Shown here piece by piece: positions 25,140-47,981 of a stretch of 64,000 nt of DNA. Both the position numbers and the translations under genes were made by a program. Numbering within the stretch: position 1 is the first letter of the stretch; every line of letters begins with the position of its first letter. Source of the DNA: Selaginella tamariscina (lineage: Eukaryota > Streptophyta > Lycopodiopsida > Selaginellales > Selaginellaceae); contig PUQB01000429.1 in assembly GCA_003024785.1 (NCBI GenBank), forward strand, positions 124,001-188,000, in the 5' to 3' direction. The notes beneath the pieces are model-generated. The model searched no databases and had not been told where the DNA came from. It worked only from the letters and a program-made list of their open reading frames with translations.

Positions 25140-27239
25140 ATTTAAAATAAACATGAAATCTCAGTGGGGGCAATGGAAATGGATTCAATGTCCCCATCTT
25201 CGTCGTCAAGGATAGTGGTGGTGGATGGATGCAAGATGTCAATTAGACTTTGAGGATAAATGCAGGATGCTGCTGAGACCGTGGAGGTGGAAAGGAACAC
25301 ACAACAACATAGATGATCGTGGAAGCAAAGAGAACCACACAACATGGGGAAGGTAAATACACCATCCTCAGTGCTAGTGGTAGTGGATGCACTAGCCTTG
25401 GTGGCATTGGTAGTGGTGGTGGATGCAACAAATGTTGGGAACAATGGTAGTGGATGCACCGTTTTCAATAGTAGGGAAGATGGTTATAAGATGCCCATTC
25501 CTAAACCTTAAATTAGACACTAATAAGTTTTGAATTGGCATAAATAAAGTGGATGTTCCATCTTTGACACCAATAATAAAACATACACTTCATTTGTGTC
25601 AATTTCACAAGGTTGGTCCATCCACTACCATCACAATTATGGGGATGGGGATGGGCACTCCATTTAGAAAGTTGTATCTATTGTCACTGCCTTTGCCCTC
25701 AAGACTAGTTTGTCACAATTCTTACCTGGTTGAGTCACTTGACTTATATAAATCATAAATCACCTAGTTAAGTAACACAAAAGGTCTCCTCATAACATTA
25801 ATTAGATCTTTTTTTTCTAATTATGGGGAGAGGTATAGTACTCTTACATGGTTCATCCACTACCACTACCACTAGTGCCAGGGACTTCATCCACTACCAC
25901 CACCACTATCATCGGTGTTGAGGACTCCATCAACTACCATCAACGCCAAGAACTTTGAGGTCTCAATGGGGTCCTGCATCCATCTTTGAGTTGGGCCAGT
26001 GTATCCACCCCCACCGCCACCTCCACCTATGTTAGGGATGGACACTAGGGACTCCATCAACCACCATCAATGCTGAGGACTCCATCCATCCTTGAGAGCT
26101 CAACAAGGTCCCGCATCCATCCTCAAGTTGGACCAGTGTATTCACCACCACTGCCACCTCCACCGGCGTTAGGGATGGATTGACTTCATGCGTTGCCACC
26201 AACATCGGGGATGAATGCATACTGAGGACTCCATTCACTACCACTAATATTAAGGATGGAAGCAACATTCTTGGCATTGGGGACTACATCCATCCTCGAG
26301 GTCACAACAGGTCCCACATTCATCCTCAAGTTGGGCCGATGTATCCACTACCACCACCACCTCCACTAACATTAGGATGGATGAGTTGGGCCAGTGTATC
26401 CACTGCTCCACCACCTCCACCAGCGTTAGGGATGGATGCACTATTATGGACTCCATCCCTTGCCACCGACATTGGAGATGAATGCAATGTTCTTAGCGTT
26501 GGGGACTCCATCCAATACTATTGACATCAAGGATAAATGCAACATTGGGACTCCATCCACTATCACTAACATTGGGGATGGATGCAATGTTCACAACGTT
26601 GTGTCAATGGATGCAAAGTTCTTGGTGCTAAAGACTCCATTCATTGCCATAACCACAAGAACTAGCTCGGGGACTCCATCCACCCTCGAGGTCTCGGTGG
26701 TATCCCACATCCATCATGCATTCACCAGTGTTAGAAATGGATGTATTGTTCTCGGTGCTAGGGACTCCATCCATTTACATTAGGGATGGATGCATGATTG
26801 GGACTCCATCCACTCATCTTTCTTGGTGTTGGGGACTCTATTCACTGACATTGGCTTGGATTCTCAATGGCCTCCCACATCTATCCTACATTCATTGATG
26901 CCAGTGGTTGTTCTCAAGGTCTTGGCGACATTTTGCATCCATCCATCTTGCATCCATCATCATTGCCACAACCCTTGGCATTAAAGACTCCATCCACCCT
27001 TGAGGTCTCAATGGCATCCCACATCCATCAACATTGAGGATGGATGTTTTGTTCTTGGTGGTGAGACTCAAGGTCTCGACAACATCTCACATCCATCCAT
27101 CCTACATCCATTGTTGCTGCCACAACCATTAGCATCGAGGACTCCATCTTGCATCCGTTGTTACTATTGCCACAACCTTCAATGTCGAGGACTCCATCGC
27201 ACATATATTCATCTTGCATTCGCCACCGCTACAACCACT
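25140..27239. repeat. Degenerate minisatellite, GGATGGATGCA / GGACTCCATCCA type
   Basis: About 2.1 kb is built from diverged units containing GGGATGGATGCA, GGGGACTCCATCCA, and CCACCACCACCTCCAC, spaced roughly 50-100 bp. Reading frames across it are low-complexity and on both strands, so it is not coding. It abuts the inverted dispersed repeat at 27240. Its GATGG/CATCC vocabulary resembles the array at 17187-17600. Confidence 0.8.
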
Positions 27240-27525
27240 AGCCATGAACTTATTTTAAATACAATTAATGTTTTTATTTAATATCCATTTTGGACTAGTA
27301 AACCCATCAGGGAATGAAACCATACTTACTTCAATAATGTTTTTAGTTAATGTCTACTTTGAGTTAGTAAGCCCACCAAGGAATAGAACTATAAACCTAA
27401 CTTTGTTAAGCAGTTTATTTAACTAATTGGTTAACACATAAGAAGACAAGGTTCTATATATTATATATCAAAATTGATATAAATGTAGTATATATTTAAC
27501 AATTTAGTTTTAATGAGAGTTAGTG
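27240..27525 (-). repeat. Dispersed repeat, copy B (TAGTG-edged)
   Basis: Inverted homologue of 15091-15315. The outer edge ends GAGAGTTAGTG, the complement of the CACTAA-CTCTC edge of copy A. Copy B contains an internal duplication of a roughly 70-bp unit (ATGGGTTTACTAG-like) that is single in copy A. Confidence 0.6.
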
Positions 27526-27843
27526 GGATTCTGTAATAATCAAAGACTAATTTGTTATCATTATGATTTTAACATGGTCAATGACTTGTATCAAAACCCA
27601 TCTTCCATGTGGAGCATTATATCACACTTCATTTCATAGTCATACATACATATATCTATATGTGTATACATGTGTGTATCATATGTTCTTATTATGTCCT
27701 TTCTTTTTTTTCATGGTCAACACATCTTTAATTACATATATTCTTAATTGGCTAAATAATTTTTAGAAAATTGAGTTATAAAGCATTTTTTTAAATATTA
27801 TTTTTTATGTAAAAGAAATTATATGATAGTAATGAGGAGTGTA

Positions 27844-28401
27844 CAATAGAACTTGCATAAACTAATAGTGTTGTAACTAATATCCTCTTTAATCTAATAT
27901 AAAATGATGGTCCCATCACGAACCTCATACTCAATCTGATAAACTTTTGTAAACTTTTTAGTCCCAACAGTTTTGTAAACTCATAGAGGGTACATATGGC
28001 ACCCAAAATGGCATGAACATAGAGAAAAACCACAACAAAATTCCCATAAAAATTATATGTCAAGGTTTGTGTCATTAGCAGACTTGGCGAGAAGCTATGC
28101 TGATCATTTGAGCGTTGTTGAGATGGTAGCATGGTTGTATTAACAGAGAGTTATGTGAACCTTGTGTGACAAGCACCTTTCAATGGCATAGTTGCAAGTA
28201 TTTTTGGTGGTGGTTGCAACGGTTTGTGATTTTGCAACCAATTAGTGTGCATTAAAAATGAGTGGGAGCATGCCAAAGCTACGCAAGATTCAATTAATTT
28301 AATAATTAATTACTGTTGCACAATCTGTCTAATCTAATAACCTCTTTAAATTAATATCAATCACTCGATCCATAGAATATTAGTTTAGGTCGGTTCTACT
28401 G
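27844..28401. mobile_element. Small pogo-like (Lemi1-type) DNA transposon
   Basis: The left end is CAATAGAACTTGCATAAACT. The right end, reversed, is CAGTAGAACCGACCTAAACT. They match at about 20 of 24 positions and are flanked by TA on both sides (27842-27843 and 28402-28403), the Tc1/mariner-pogo target. Plant pogo-like elements such as Lemi1 start CAGTAGAACCTCT, and their subterminal 'cctctttaaattaata' words are present here too. At 558 bp with no transposase motif it is non-autonomous or decayed. Confidence 0.65.
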
Positions 28402-28403
28402 TA

Positions 28404-29940
28404 TATTCTAATAATTAAATTGTTATTCATGAATTATTAATCCTTGTTATGCATATATAAATTTATGATTGTCTTTATTAAAAATTAGTTGTCCTCAATG
28501 TTAAAGAGATTCAGAACTAACCCTCCCCTTAAAATATAAGTGATTTTACATGATTTATAATCACCTATTGGATTGGTTATTTTTTATAAACTATATAATC
28601 TATCTATTATATTGATAATACTTACATTTTAAAACTATTTATGGTATATCATATTATTTATAATTAACTAGTTTAATGGATTGAATCAAAAACAAGTAAA
28701 ATCTTAAAAGCATATCTTGATTTAAAGGTTTTGACGAATATAAACCTTCATGTAATACTGAAAAGAAGGGAAAATGTTTAGCACAAGGAAAATGATATGC
28801 CTGGATTACACAACAATAAATTAAAATATTAAATTTGAATTTTTATATTTTTAAATCCATGATGTACATTAACAAATTCAAATAAGTATTTAGTTAATTA
28901 AATCTTTATTTTTGAATGTATTGTTTTTAAACTTGATATTTTTATCCTCCTTTAAAAGCTAAGTTTCTATTTTGTGTGAAAAAATTATTATATTTTTATT
29001 AATAAAATGTAGAAGTTGTACATGAGAACATGATTCAATTAGCTTTAATAATTATTATTTTAAACATAAAAGTAAAGTATATTTATATTGTTTGTTCTAG
29101 GTAAATATGTAATTGAATTATTATAATTTTCAATTGACCAAAAAAATTTAGAACTTTTTAAAGAAAATTATATATATACCCTTCAAATTTCTACATAAAC
29201 CTTAAAGTTTTAAAACTTTCCGTTTGCATTTAAATTTATTTTTAATTTACATAAGTATTCTTATCAAAATTCAACATATTTTAAAAAATCAAATCACAAA
29301 GAATTTTAATTTTAGCATTAACATTTAAGCTTTTAGCCATTATAAATAATAATTTAAAATAAATAAAACATTTCTCAAATAATTGAAAGTATATAATGAA
29401 CTTTATAGAAATATTAAATTTATGATAAATTGGAATGAAATCCACAAATTACAAATTAGTTACAAAATTCTATCTAAATATATATCCTATCAAAGTACAT
29501 AAAGTTTTAAATTGTAAATAAAAAGTATTTCAAATAATATATATGTAATAAGGTTCCACACATGGATGTTCACTTGAATCGGAACCACGACGTTTTTAAA
29601 TTAAAGTCCTTAAATTGAGATTTAAGTTAATTTTTTGTGAATATAGACTAATATTGTTATAAGCTTTAAAATTAAATATTTATAATTTCTTACAAAATAT
29701 ATTCTATAATTGTTATTCTTTTAAAATATAAAATGTAGCTTACTATATATATTTGAGAATAAAATAGTATACATATTTTAAGATGAAATAAACAAATCAG
29801 TGAAAACAACATTAATAAACAAGAATAAATTAAGGCAACTAAAAAATAATAAATTCATTATGAAATGGATTACAATTTAAATCATTGGGAACAAATAATC
29901 TTATTAATGATAATTTCAAGATGGTATACAGCCTTTTAAA
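28404..29940. other. AT-rich intergenic stretch, no gene seen
   Basis: About 1.5 kb of AT-rich sequence with frequent stops in all frames. No repeat structure or motif stood out. Confidence 0.6.
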
Positions 29941-29952
29941 TTCTAGATGTTA

Positions 29953-29965
29953 AAACCCTAAACCC
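29953..29965 (+). promoter_or_regulatory. Telo box before the PPR gene
   Basis: AAACCCTAAACCC lies about 80 bp upstream of the PPR start, with AACCCTAG and its inverse TTTAGGGTTT just after. Telo boxes are typical of plant promoters of organelle- and translation-related genes. Confidence 0.45.
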
Positions 29966-30034
29966 AAGAACCCTAGAATTTAGGGTTTATGCAGAGGAAC
30001 TGGCCATGGCGATGGCGATGAGGAGAGTCCGGAG

Positions 30035-32551
<2,517 letters not shown>

Positions 32552-32758
32552 AACGCACATGTTCTCATCAATGCAAGATATATCGGCATGACCGAGTTTA
32601 TATGGGTTAACAATCTTCTTTGGTGAGTATGCACAAACATGTGTATACGTTTTTATACGCCTATGTGTATGCGTGTTAATGCTTGTGTTTTCGTTCAGGA
32701 AAGTGGTGGAGAGTTATCCAAGTGTGATCGCTCGTCAAAGTTTTGTAGCATTACTCAG
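32552..32758 (+). other. Spliced, open sequence beyond the PPR stop codon
   Basis: After the TGA the same frame stays open (NAHVLINARYIGMTEFIW...) to a good donor (TTTG|gtgagt at 32622). It resumes in phase at 32699 (cgttcag|GAAAGTGG) and stays open to a donor at 32758. This may be a 3' UTR with an intron, or former coding sequence cut off by the stop. Confidence 0.4.
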
Positions 32759-33505
32759 GTTCGTAGCTTCTACGATTTACATTAATTTTTGTAGCTTTGT
32801 ATTCCATGAATTAAACTGTTGAGCCACTGTACCTGATACATATGCGTAGTCGTGTCTCTGTATGCCTATGTGTCTTTTTAGCCCTTCAGCTTCGCCTAGC
32901 TTTGCTAACCGTGATCACCATAGAATTAGAAGCGTTTTTAATGTGTGTTTTAAACTGTAATGTTCTTGCATTGCTACAAAACAGTAGATACATCTCCTCC
33001 CAACGGTAACGAGTGTGTAATCCATGACCTCCATCCTTTCATTTTAGGCACCATGTTGGGATGGTCACACCCGTGTGTGCGTGCGTGCTTGCGTGTGTGT
33101 ATATCTTTTATACAAGACCTTGTCTATTGGATAAAGCAATACCGGAAGAATTACACACACTTTGTGAAGCAGTAGTGGATATATAAACCGGAGTTTTTGG
33201 TTTGATATTTACGACGTATTATTATATATATATGTGTGTGTGTGTGTGTATCATATACAATCACTTGTATATATTTCACACAGAGGTATGTGCAATATAT
33301 ATTCACATTTATATGTATTTTGGACATATATGTGAATATGCATGTATATATTTATATATCTTTAATGAGATGTAATTATGATAATATTCTAGGTATGTGT
33401 ACGTTGATGGGTAATGACACACGTGTGCAAGATCTATGTGTATACATAGCATGTACACGTGGCATATTTCTAGACCAGGGACTGTGTATGTGAACCCTAG
33501 CATTT

Positions 33506-34260
33506 ATGTTGAAGCAACTCTCAAATTTGGGCATTCAAGGAACGAGGGCTGTTTTCAACCCGAAAACTCAAAATGCTCCACAGCTCATTAGAATGCGAAT
33601 TCAAGGTATGTTTGTAATTGAGGTACAAACGCACTATGCACACGCACGCGCTTAGGTGTGTGTATATATCGATTCATATTGATTTGTTCTCGTAGCTATG
33701 TCTTCTCAAGCTTCACCAGATTCATGGAAGATAAAAATGCTTTATGATGGTGACTGTCCACTTTGTCTAAGAGAGGTAAATAGTTAAGTATATATATATA
33801 TATATATATGTCAATGTATAAAATCCAACATATAGGTAAACATGTTACGCAAGAGGAACGAGTCATACAAGGCAATCGATTTTGTGGATATAACTGCGAA
33901 TGACTACTCCCCACAGCAGAACGCTGGAATTGATTATGAAACGGTGCGTGCGTGGTGTGTGTTTGTTACGCTGGGAGAGAGAGAGAGAGAGGGAGGGAGG
34001 GAGACACTAAGCACATAGAGTAGCATACACAATGTACACATTAACAAAGACGACGTAAACTATATTCACAAACTTAACCTGTAGCACGTGTATACATTTA
34101 CACATACACACACACGCACACACATCTATGCAAATAAATTTTGGTTAATTAAAATTTCAAACCAGTGTAGATGACTTCATATTATTAGCAGGCAATGGGA
34201 CGCATACATGCAATATCCAAGGATGGAGAAGTCTTTACAAATGTCCAGGTGATATACATG

Positions 34261-34291
<31 letters not shown>

Positions 34292-34809
34292 TCACACATA
34301 TGTACATGTATGTATGGCTATTATATCCATGTACTTCTGATTTCAGGCATTCAAGAAGCTATACGAAGCTGTGGGACTTGGATGGGTATATGTCATCACA
34401 AACTATGAGCCAGTAAGTTCGTAATATGTACACATTCATAATATATACACACGCACACACACAGACATACACATACTAAACACATGTAAAGAAGACAATT
34501 CTGAGTGTCTTCCTAGAGTTTATTCTGTTAAGTTTGCTGCAGTTTGGCACACTATCTGATGCTCTTTATGGTGTGTGGGCTAAGTACAGGCTTCCACTAA
34601 CAGGTACAATACTTAATTTGTTGAGTTGTTTTACATTAATACACAGACCATTATGCACATACATATACACATACTATGACGTACACTCCTATTTCTATAT
34701 GTTGACGTATATATTGTTCTAAATAGGTAGACCACCCCTTGTGGAAGTCCTTGAAAACAGAAGGAAAAAGGGCACAGGTGATCGTTGTGACAGAACAGCA
34801 GACAAATAG
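33506..34809 (+). CDS. DCC-family (DUF393) thiol-disulfide oxidoreductase-like protein
   Basis: Seven exons (33506-33605, 33696-33775, 33836-33943, 34192-34248, 34347-34412, 34543-34603, 34727-34809) give 184 residues without a break. The family signature YDGDCPLC lies at about residues 50-57, with a downstream aspartate-rich beta region (AIDFVDIT), then GRIHAISKDGEVFTNVQAF and a C-terminal RLPLTGRPPLVEVLENRR. The paired cysteines CPLC resemble a thioredoxin-fold active site; the biochemical role of the family is poorly known. Plant members are usually plastid or mitochondrial; the N-terminus here (MLKQLSNLGIQGTRAVF) is compatible with a targeting peptide. The gene is tail to tail with SOS1, 119 bp between stop codons. 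Confidence 0.9.
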
Positions 34810-34928
34810 AATACAAAATGACAAAGCTTTCATTACGTCATAAACACATGGTATACACACATAGGCATTAATACACACACATAAATACATGTATGTACAC
34901 ATGTAAAATGGAAATAAAACAGGAAATA

Positions 34929-42665
<7,737 letters not shown>

Positions 42666-43122
42666 TGAAGAAAAGCACGATATTGCCAACACCACATGAT
42701 TCCCCTAATCCGGAAATGTAGTTTTGAATGCTGACAGAATATTCTTTCACTGAATATCAGATATTCTGTTCCGTTGATTTGGCTTATATTGTGTATAATA
42801 TAAAACATAAACATAATAAGCATATACCTTGAATCGATATATACAAGTAAAGATTATATTATTAATAAATTTTAATTTTACATGATTATCATTTGTTAAG
42901 CGTAGTTTAAAATTAAGCAAAAATATATCCTTAGATTGGTTTAAGATATTCTTTTTTCTAAGAAAACTGAAATAATTTTTTTTTTAGGAAAAATATATAT
43001 TGGAATATAGATTTTATAAGAAGGGCAATGGAAAAGGGTACTTTAAGATGGTAATTAAGGGCGAATTAAGGATATGAGCCCTAGAGACAGAGGATGAGGT
43101 TTAACAGTAATGCATTTGAAAT
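42666..43122. promoter_or_regulatory. Shared SOS1/CHLD intergenic region
   Basis: The 457 bp between the divergent start codons must contain both promoters or a bidirectional one. It is AT-rich, with several TATAAA/TATATA-like words around 42800-43020. No clear conserved element stood out. Confidence 0.6.
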
Positions 43123-46100
43123 ATGGGCATGGAGATGGCGATGGCGATGGCGGCAGCGGGAATGCAATCACGCATGGCGAGGTACGCACTTGAATTCAGG
43201 AAGGAGAATCCCATACAATGCAGCGAGAGAAGGACTGTGCAATCCAAGAACAGGCGGAACAGGTGTGTGGCTAATGCAGTAGAATTGGAGAGAAATGGTG
43301 CTGCTGTGATTTCTACACAGGATGAGCCCAGGTATGGGCGCCAGTACTTCCCATTGGCAGCAGTTGTTGGGCAAGTAGGTCATAAATTTAAGTATTGTGT
43401 GTCCTAACTATGCACTTGACTCATTTGTGGTAATATGAGTTTCCTCCGTATATACATGCCTTTTTATACAGAACATGCCAATGTAGATATGTATGTAAGA
43501 ACTTTAATTTATCCATTGAAACCAATTAGAGACTGCCCTTCAACGTTAGCCTAAATATCCTGTTAATATCTTCTTTATCTCTCTCTCTCTCTCACACACA
43601 CATGCCACACACACACGTGTGTGTGTGTGTTATATATATGGTATGCAATATATGTTCAAATACATGATTTACATGTCTGTGTGTGTGTGTGTGTTGTAGA
43701 ATGTCGTGCGTGGTATGTCATGGTCTGGTGTGTGGTGTGCGTCAGTATGATATTTGTTTCTGCAGGATGCGATCAAAGCTGCATTGTTGTTGGGAGCTGT
43801 AGACAATGGCATTGGAGGGATTGCAATCTCTGGTCGACGAGGCACTGCTAAAACAGTCTTAGCAAGGGGGCTACACGAGCTTCTTCCACCAATCGAGATT
43901 GTTTCCGGTTCTATTGCAAATGCAGACCCTGCCCAACCCGAAGAGTAATAATATATATTTTAATATCTAGTTAAATATACTATCTGATTATCTAATAAGT
44001 ATATAGTTAATATGTAGTTAATATTTCAGTTAATATATCATTAAATTTATCAAAATACCATAAATTTTAAGTATTTAACCAGATTGGACATAAAATTAGA
44101 GAAATTACTAAATTAGACATAATATTTGTATTTGTTAAAACAATAAAAATTAAAGTCGTGCTTAAATATCATTTATAAACACAGTTTAATATACACAAAT
44201 ACCTATTGAAACACAATACTATTATACTATGTTCAATACTACACATAATTGTGTTTAACACATATAATATTATTATTTTTAACAAATACAAATATTATTT
44301 ACAAATAATACAAATACAAAAGTTTTAAAGAGACATTATATCTAATTTAGTAAATTCTCAAATTGTATGTCTAATCTGCTTAAACTTTATGGATATTTGG
44401 TAAATTTATATAATATTCATTTCAGATGGGAAGACGGACTTCTGGAGAGGGTTCAGTTGGACAGTAATGGTAAACCTTTGGTTGAGGTTGTCAAAGCACC
44501 ATTTGTACAGGTAACATTTATCTTTAGGAAGAATATTTTAATTATTTACGCACTTGTACATATTGTGGATGCATACAATCCTGGACCATATGCACAAGAT
44601 ATATATTATCTTACAAGCGTTGTACTTGTTAATGTTTATACACATATCTACACTAACTGGGTACGTATAGGTAAATTCATAAAATATACATATATATGTT
44701 AATAACTAAATATCAGTTTTTTGCCAATATTAGGTACCACTTGGGGTTACGGAGGACCGTATAATTGGTTCCGTAGATGTTGAGGAGTCAATAAAGAAGG
44801 GAACTACAGTTTTCCAGCCGGGTTTACTTGCTCAAGCACACAGAGGAGCTCTATACGTGGACGAGATTAACCTTCTAGACGATGGTATTAGCAATCTTCT
44901 GCTGAATGTTTTGACTGAAGGAGTTAACGTGGTAAGTTGAAAACAAATACATAGAGACACATACGCATGAGTATATAAAGACGTGCTTATGTATGTACAC
45001 AGTTATGCTTAGAACTAAAAACGAGCTTATGTATTTGTAAGGTCGAAAGAGAAGGTGTAAGCTTTCGGCACCCATGCCGGCCTTTGCTGATTGCAACATA
45101 CAACCCAGAAGAAGGTGCCGTTAGAGAACATCTTCTTGATCGAATTGCAGTAAACCTCAGGTTCGGTGTAAGTTACTTTATTATTTGTAATATTATAAAT
45201 TGTAGTTATAAATTCACGAATGGTTATCTGTATACATGAATGTTAATCGTATGTTGAATTATCATGCTAACTGGTATTAGTGTGCAATATTAACAGTTAA
45301 GTGTAATCTACAGTGCAGATGCATCACTTGAGTTTGACGACCGTGTTTCAGCCGTAGATATTGCAACACAGTTTCAGAATAGTTCAAGTCTTGTATTCTC
45401 AAATGTCTCAGAAGCAACCGAGGCGGCAAGAACACAGGTTCTCTCTCTCTCACACACACACAGATACACAATTGTATATTTTGCAGATAATATATGCAAG
45501 AGAATGGTTAAAAGAGGTTACTATAGGAAGAGAACAGATCAAATATCTTGTTATGGAAGCTCTTCGTGGAGGCTGCCAGGTGAAATGTTATACACAGTTA
45601 CAAAATAAAACCCATAATAACTAGTAATGTGTGATATGCTTAATTATATTTGACATTTTCTTTATACTTGCAGGGACACCGTGCTGAAATCAGTGCTGTT
45701 AGAGTTGCTAAAGCGTTGGCTGCCTTAGACGGGCGCGATAAAGTGGGTGTTGACGATCTTAAGAAAGCGGTATGTATCATATTATTTATGTATATGCTTA
45801 TATAATACAAGCTAAGCTTGGTTTCATACACACACACACACACACATGCATATGTATATCACTTATGCACATATATATTGTAGGTGGAACTTGTCATATT
45901 ACCACGCTCCACATTACAAGACTCACCTGAACAACAAAATAATCAGTCACCGCCGCCACCTCCACCACCTCCACAGAATAAACAAGAGGATCAAGATAAA
46001 GATACAGAAGAGGAAGAAGTAAGCCTATGCAAATATAGAAATATACATATACACTTATACCGAGATATACAGATGCAAAAATTTCACATGTCATACAGGT

Positions 46101-47391
46101 TACATATGTTTGTTGGCTTATGTGTATCGTACTGCAGTTAGATATATTTATACATCTAGGTGGTTTTATCATCGGATCTGTTTTTGATAGCTTGTTGGGA
46201 TCGTGAAGATCTCATATTATGTATATTACACCCTATGTGATTATATGTGTATATTCTACAGGATGAGGACGAGGAGGATGAGAGTGAAGAACAGCAAAGG
46301 AGCAAGTACCGGAAGAGTTTATATTCGATGCAGAAGGTGGGCTTGTGGATCCACAGCTGCTTTTCTTTGCTCAGCAAGCACAAAGACGCAAAGGGAAAGC
46401 TGGGCGTGCTAAAAATGTCATTTCTCTGAGGACAGAGGACGATATATCAAGCCCATGCTCCCCAAGGTAGTAATTAAATACTAATACGTATTAGCGTAAG
46501 CATTTACTAATACTTGCTGTGATAGACTATAACTAGCTTTTCTTGCATTGAAGCTCTTAAACATGTCATGTGTGTTAGTGTCTGTGTGTGTGACACACAC
46601 AGAGTGTAATGCATTATTGGCAGGGGCCAGTAAGGCGGCTTGCAGTGGATGCTACATTAAGAGCTGCTGCTCCCTACCAAAAACTACGTAAACAGAGGGC
46701 ACTGGAACAAGGGACTCCAAGAAAAGTATATGTTGAACAATCAGATATGCGAGCTAAAAGAATGGCACGCAAAGCTGGAGCTCTTGTAAGTACTGTGTGT
46801 GTGTGTGTGTGTGTGTGTGTTGCATTCCATACAATCAAGTGCTTCTTTTAGCGTATATAATGAAGTGTAATAGTGTGGGCGCGCTAACAGTTTTAAATGT
46901 ATATGCAGGTTATATTTGTGGGTCCGATGCAAGTGGAAGTATGGCGCTAAATCGCATGAACAATGCCAAGGGAGCTGCAATGCAGCTGCTTGCTGATAGC
47001 TACACTAGTCGTGACAGGTTCTCTCTCTCTCTCTCTCTCCACACACACACATTGTTATTATATGCATGCAGGTGTCGATAGTGCCATTTCGAGGGGTGCT
47101 GCTGAAGTTCTTTGCCACCGTCACGATCGATTGCCATGGCTAGAAAGAGGCTAGAAAGGTTACATGTGGTGGTGGCTCTCCTTTAGCACATGGCCTTAGC
47201 ACGGTATGTGTTCTCTAAACTGTATATCATTACTTATTATATTTATGTACATAATCTGTATATATTTGCTGAAATGTTGCATAGATCACGTAACATTTGC
47301 ACATACTTCTCAGGAAATGACTTAACATACTTAATATACTTCACATACTCCACGGGTATGTAGAGCATATGTAGTGTTTACACTATATATG

Positions 47392-47424
<33 letters not shown>

Positions 47425-47786
47425 CTAATTAACTTCATCCAGGCTGTGAGGGTGGGGCTTAATGCGGAAAAAAGTGGAGATGTTGGACGTGTTATGATTG
47501 TTGCTATAACAGATGGCCGAGCTAATGTCTCGCTTAAGAAATCCAACGGTGAACCAGACGCGATTGCTCCAGATGCCCAAGGCCTTCACAACAGGAACTC
47601 AAGGTAAGTAAATCTGGCGTATGTGTGTGTGTAACATGTGCGTATGTATATACACAGGAGGAGATTAAAGATATTGCAGGGAAGATATACAAGTCTGGAA
47701 TGTCACTATTGGTTATAGACACTGAGAACAAGTTTGTTTCTACTGGTTTTGCAAAAGAAATAGCTCGAGTTGCACAAGGTACGTTC

Positions 47787-47846
<60 letters not shown>

Positions 47847-47981
47847 AATCTAATAGTTTATGTAGTGATTATTATTGCATAATATATGTTTCCAGGCAAA
47901 TATTATTACCTTCCAAATGCGTCTGATGCGGTTGTGTCTGCAGCAACTAAAGAGGCCCTCACTGATTTGAAAGCTAAATAA
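43123..47981 (+). CDS. CHLD: Magnesium-chelatase subunit D, with single-base deletions in the 3' half
   Basis: Sixteen exons: 43123-43374, 43766-43944, 44426-44510, 44734-44931, 45042-45160, 45314-45437, 45487-45579, 45674-45769, 45884-46018, 46262-46466, 46624-46785, 46909-47017, 47072-47203, 47443-47603, 47658-47778, 47896-47981. CHLD works with CHLI and CHLH in the plastid to insert Mg2+ into protoporphyrin IX, the first committed step to chlorophyll. Seen: an AAA+ module ([36 protein letters not shown]), a Pro/Glu-rich hinge (exon 9, a run of eight Pro, then acidic), and a C-terminal von Willebrand A domain with DASGSM and [14 protein letters not shown]. Exons 1-9, 11, 15 and 16 are clean. 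Exons 10, 12, 13 and 14 carry about eight one-base deletions relative to the conserved protein. The N-terminus looks like a transit peptide. Confidence 0.93.

Noticed and set aside
25006-27281. Many open frames on both strands in the minisatellite
   Set aside because: Frames are low-complexity, occur on both strands, and follow the repeat period; no start context, splice phase or domain supports coding.
27791-28132. 113-codon minus-strand frame
   Set aside because: It overlaps the end of the pogo-like element, has no recognisable motif and an AT-driven composition.
43123-47981. CHLD as a plain pseudogene
   Set aside because: Fifteen introns have intact splice sites, twelve of sixteen exons are perfect, and the defects are only one-base deletions in one stretch; consensus error is the simpler reading, though not proven.
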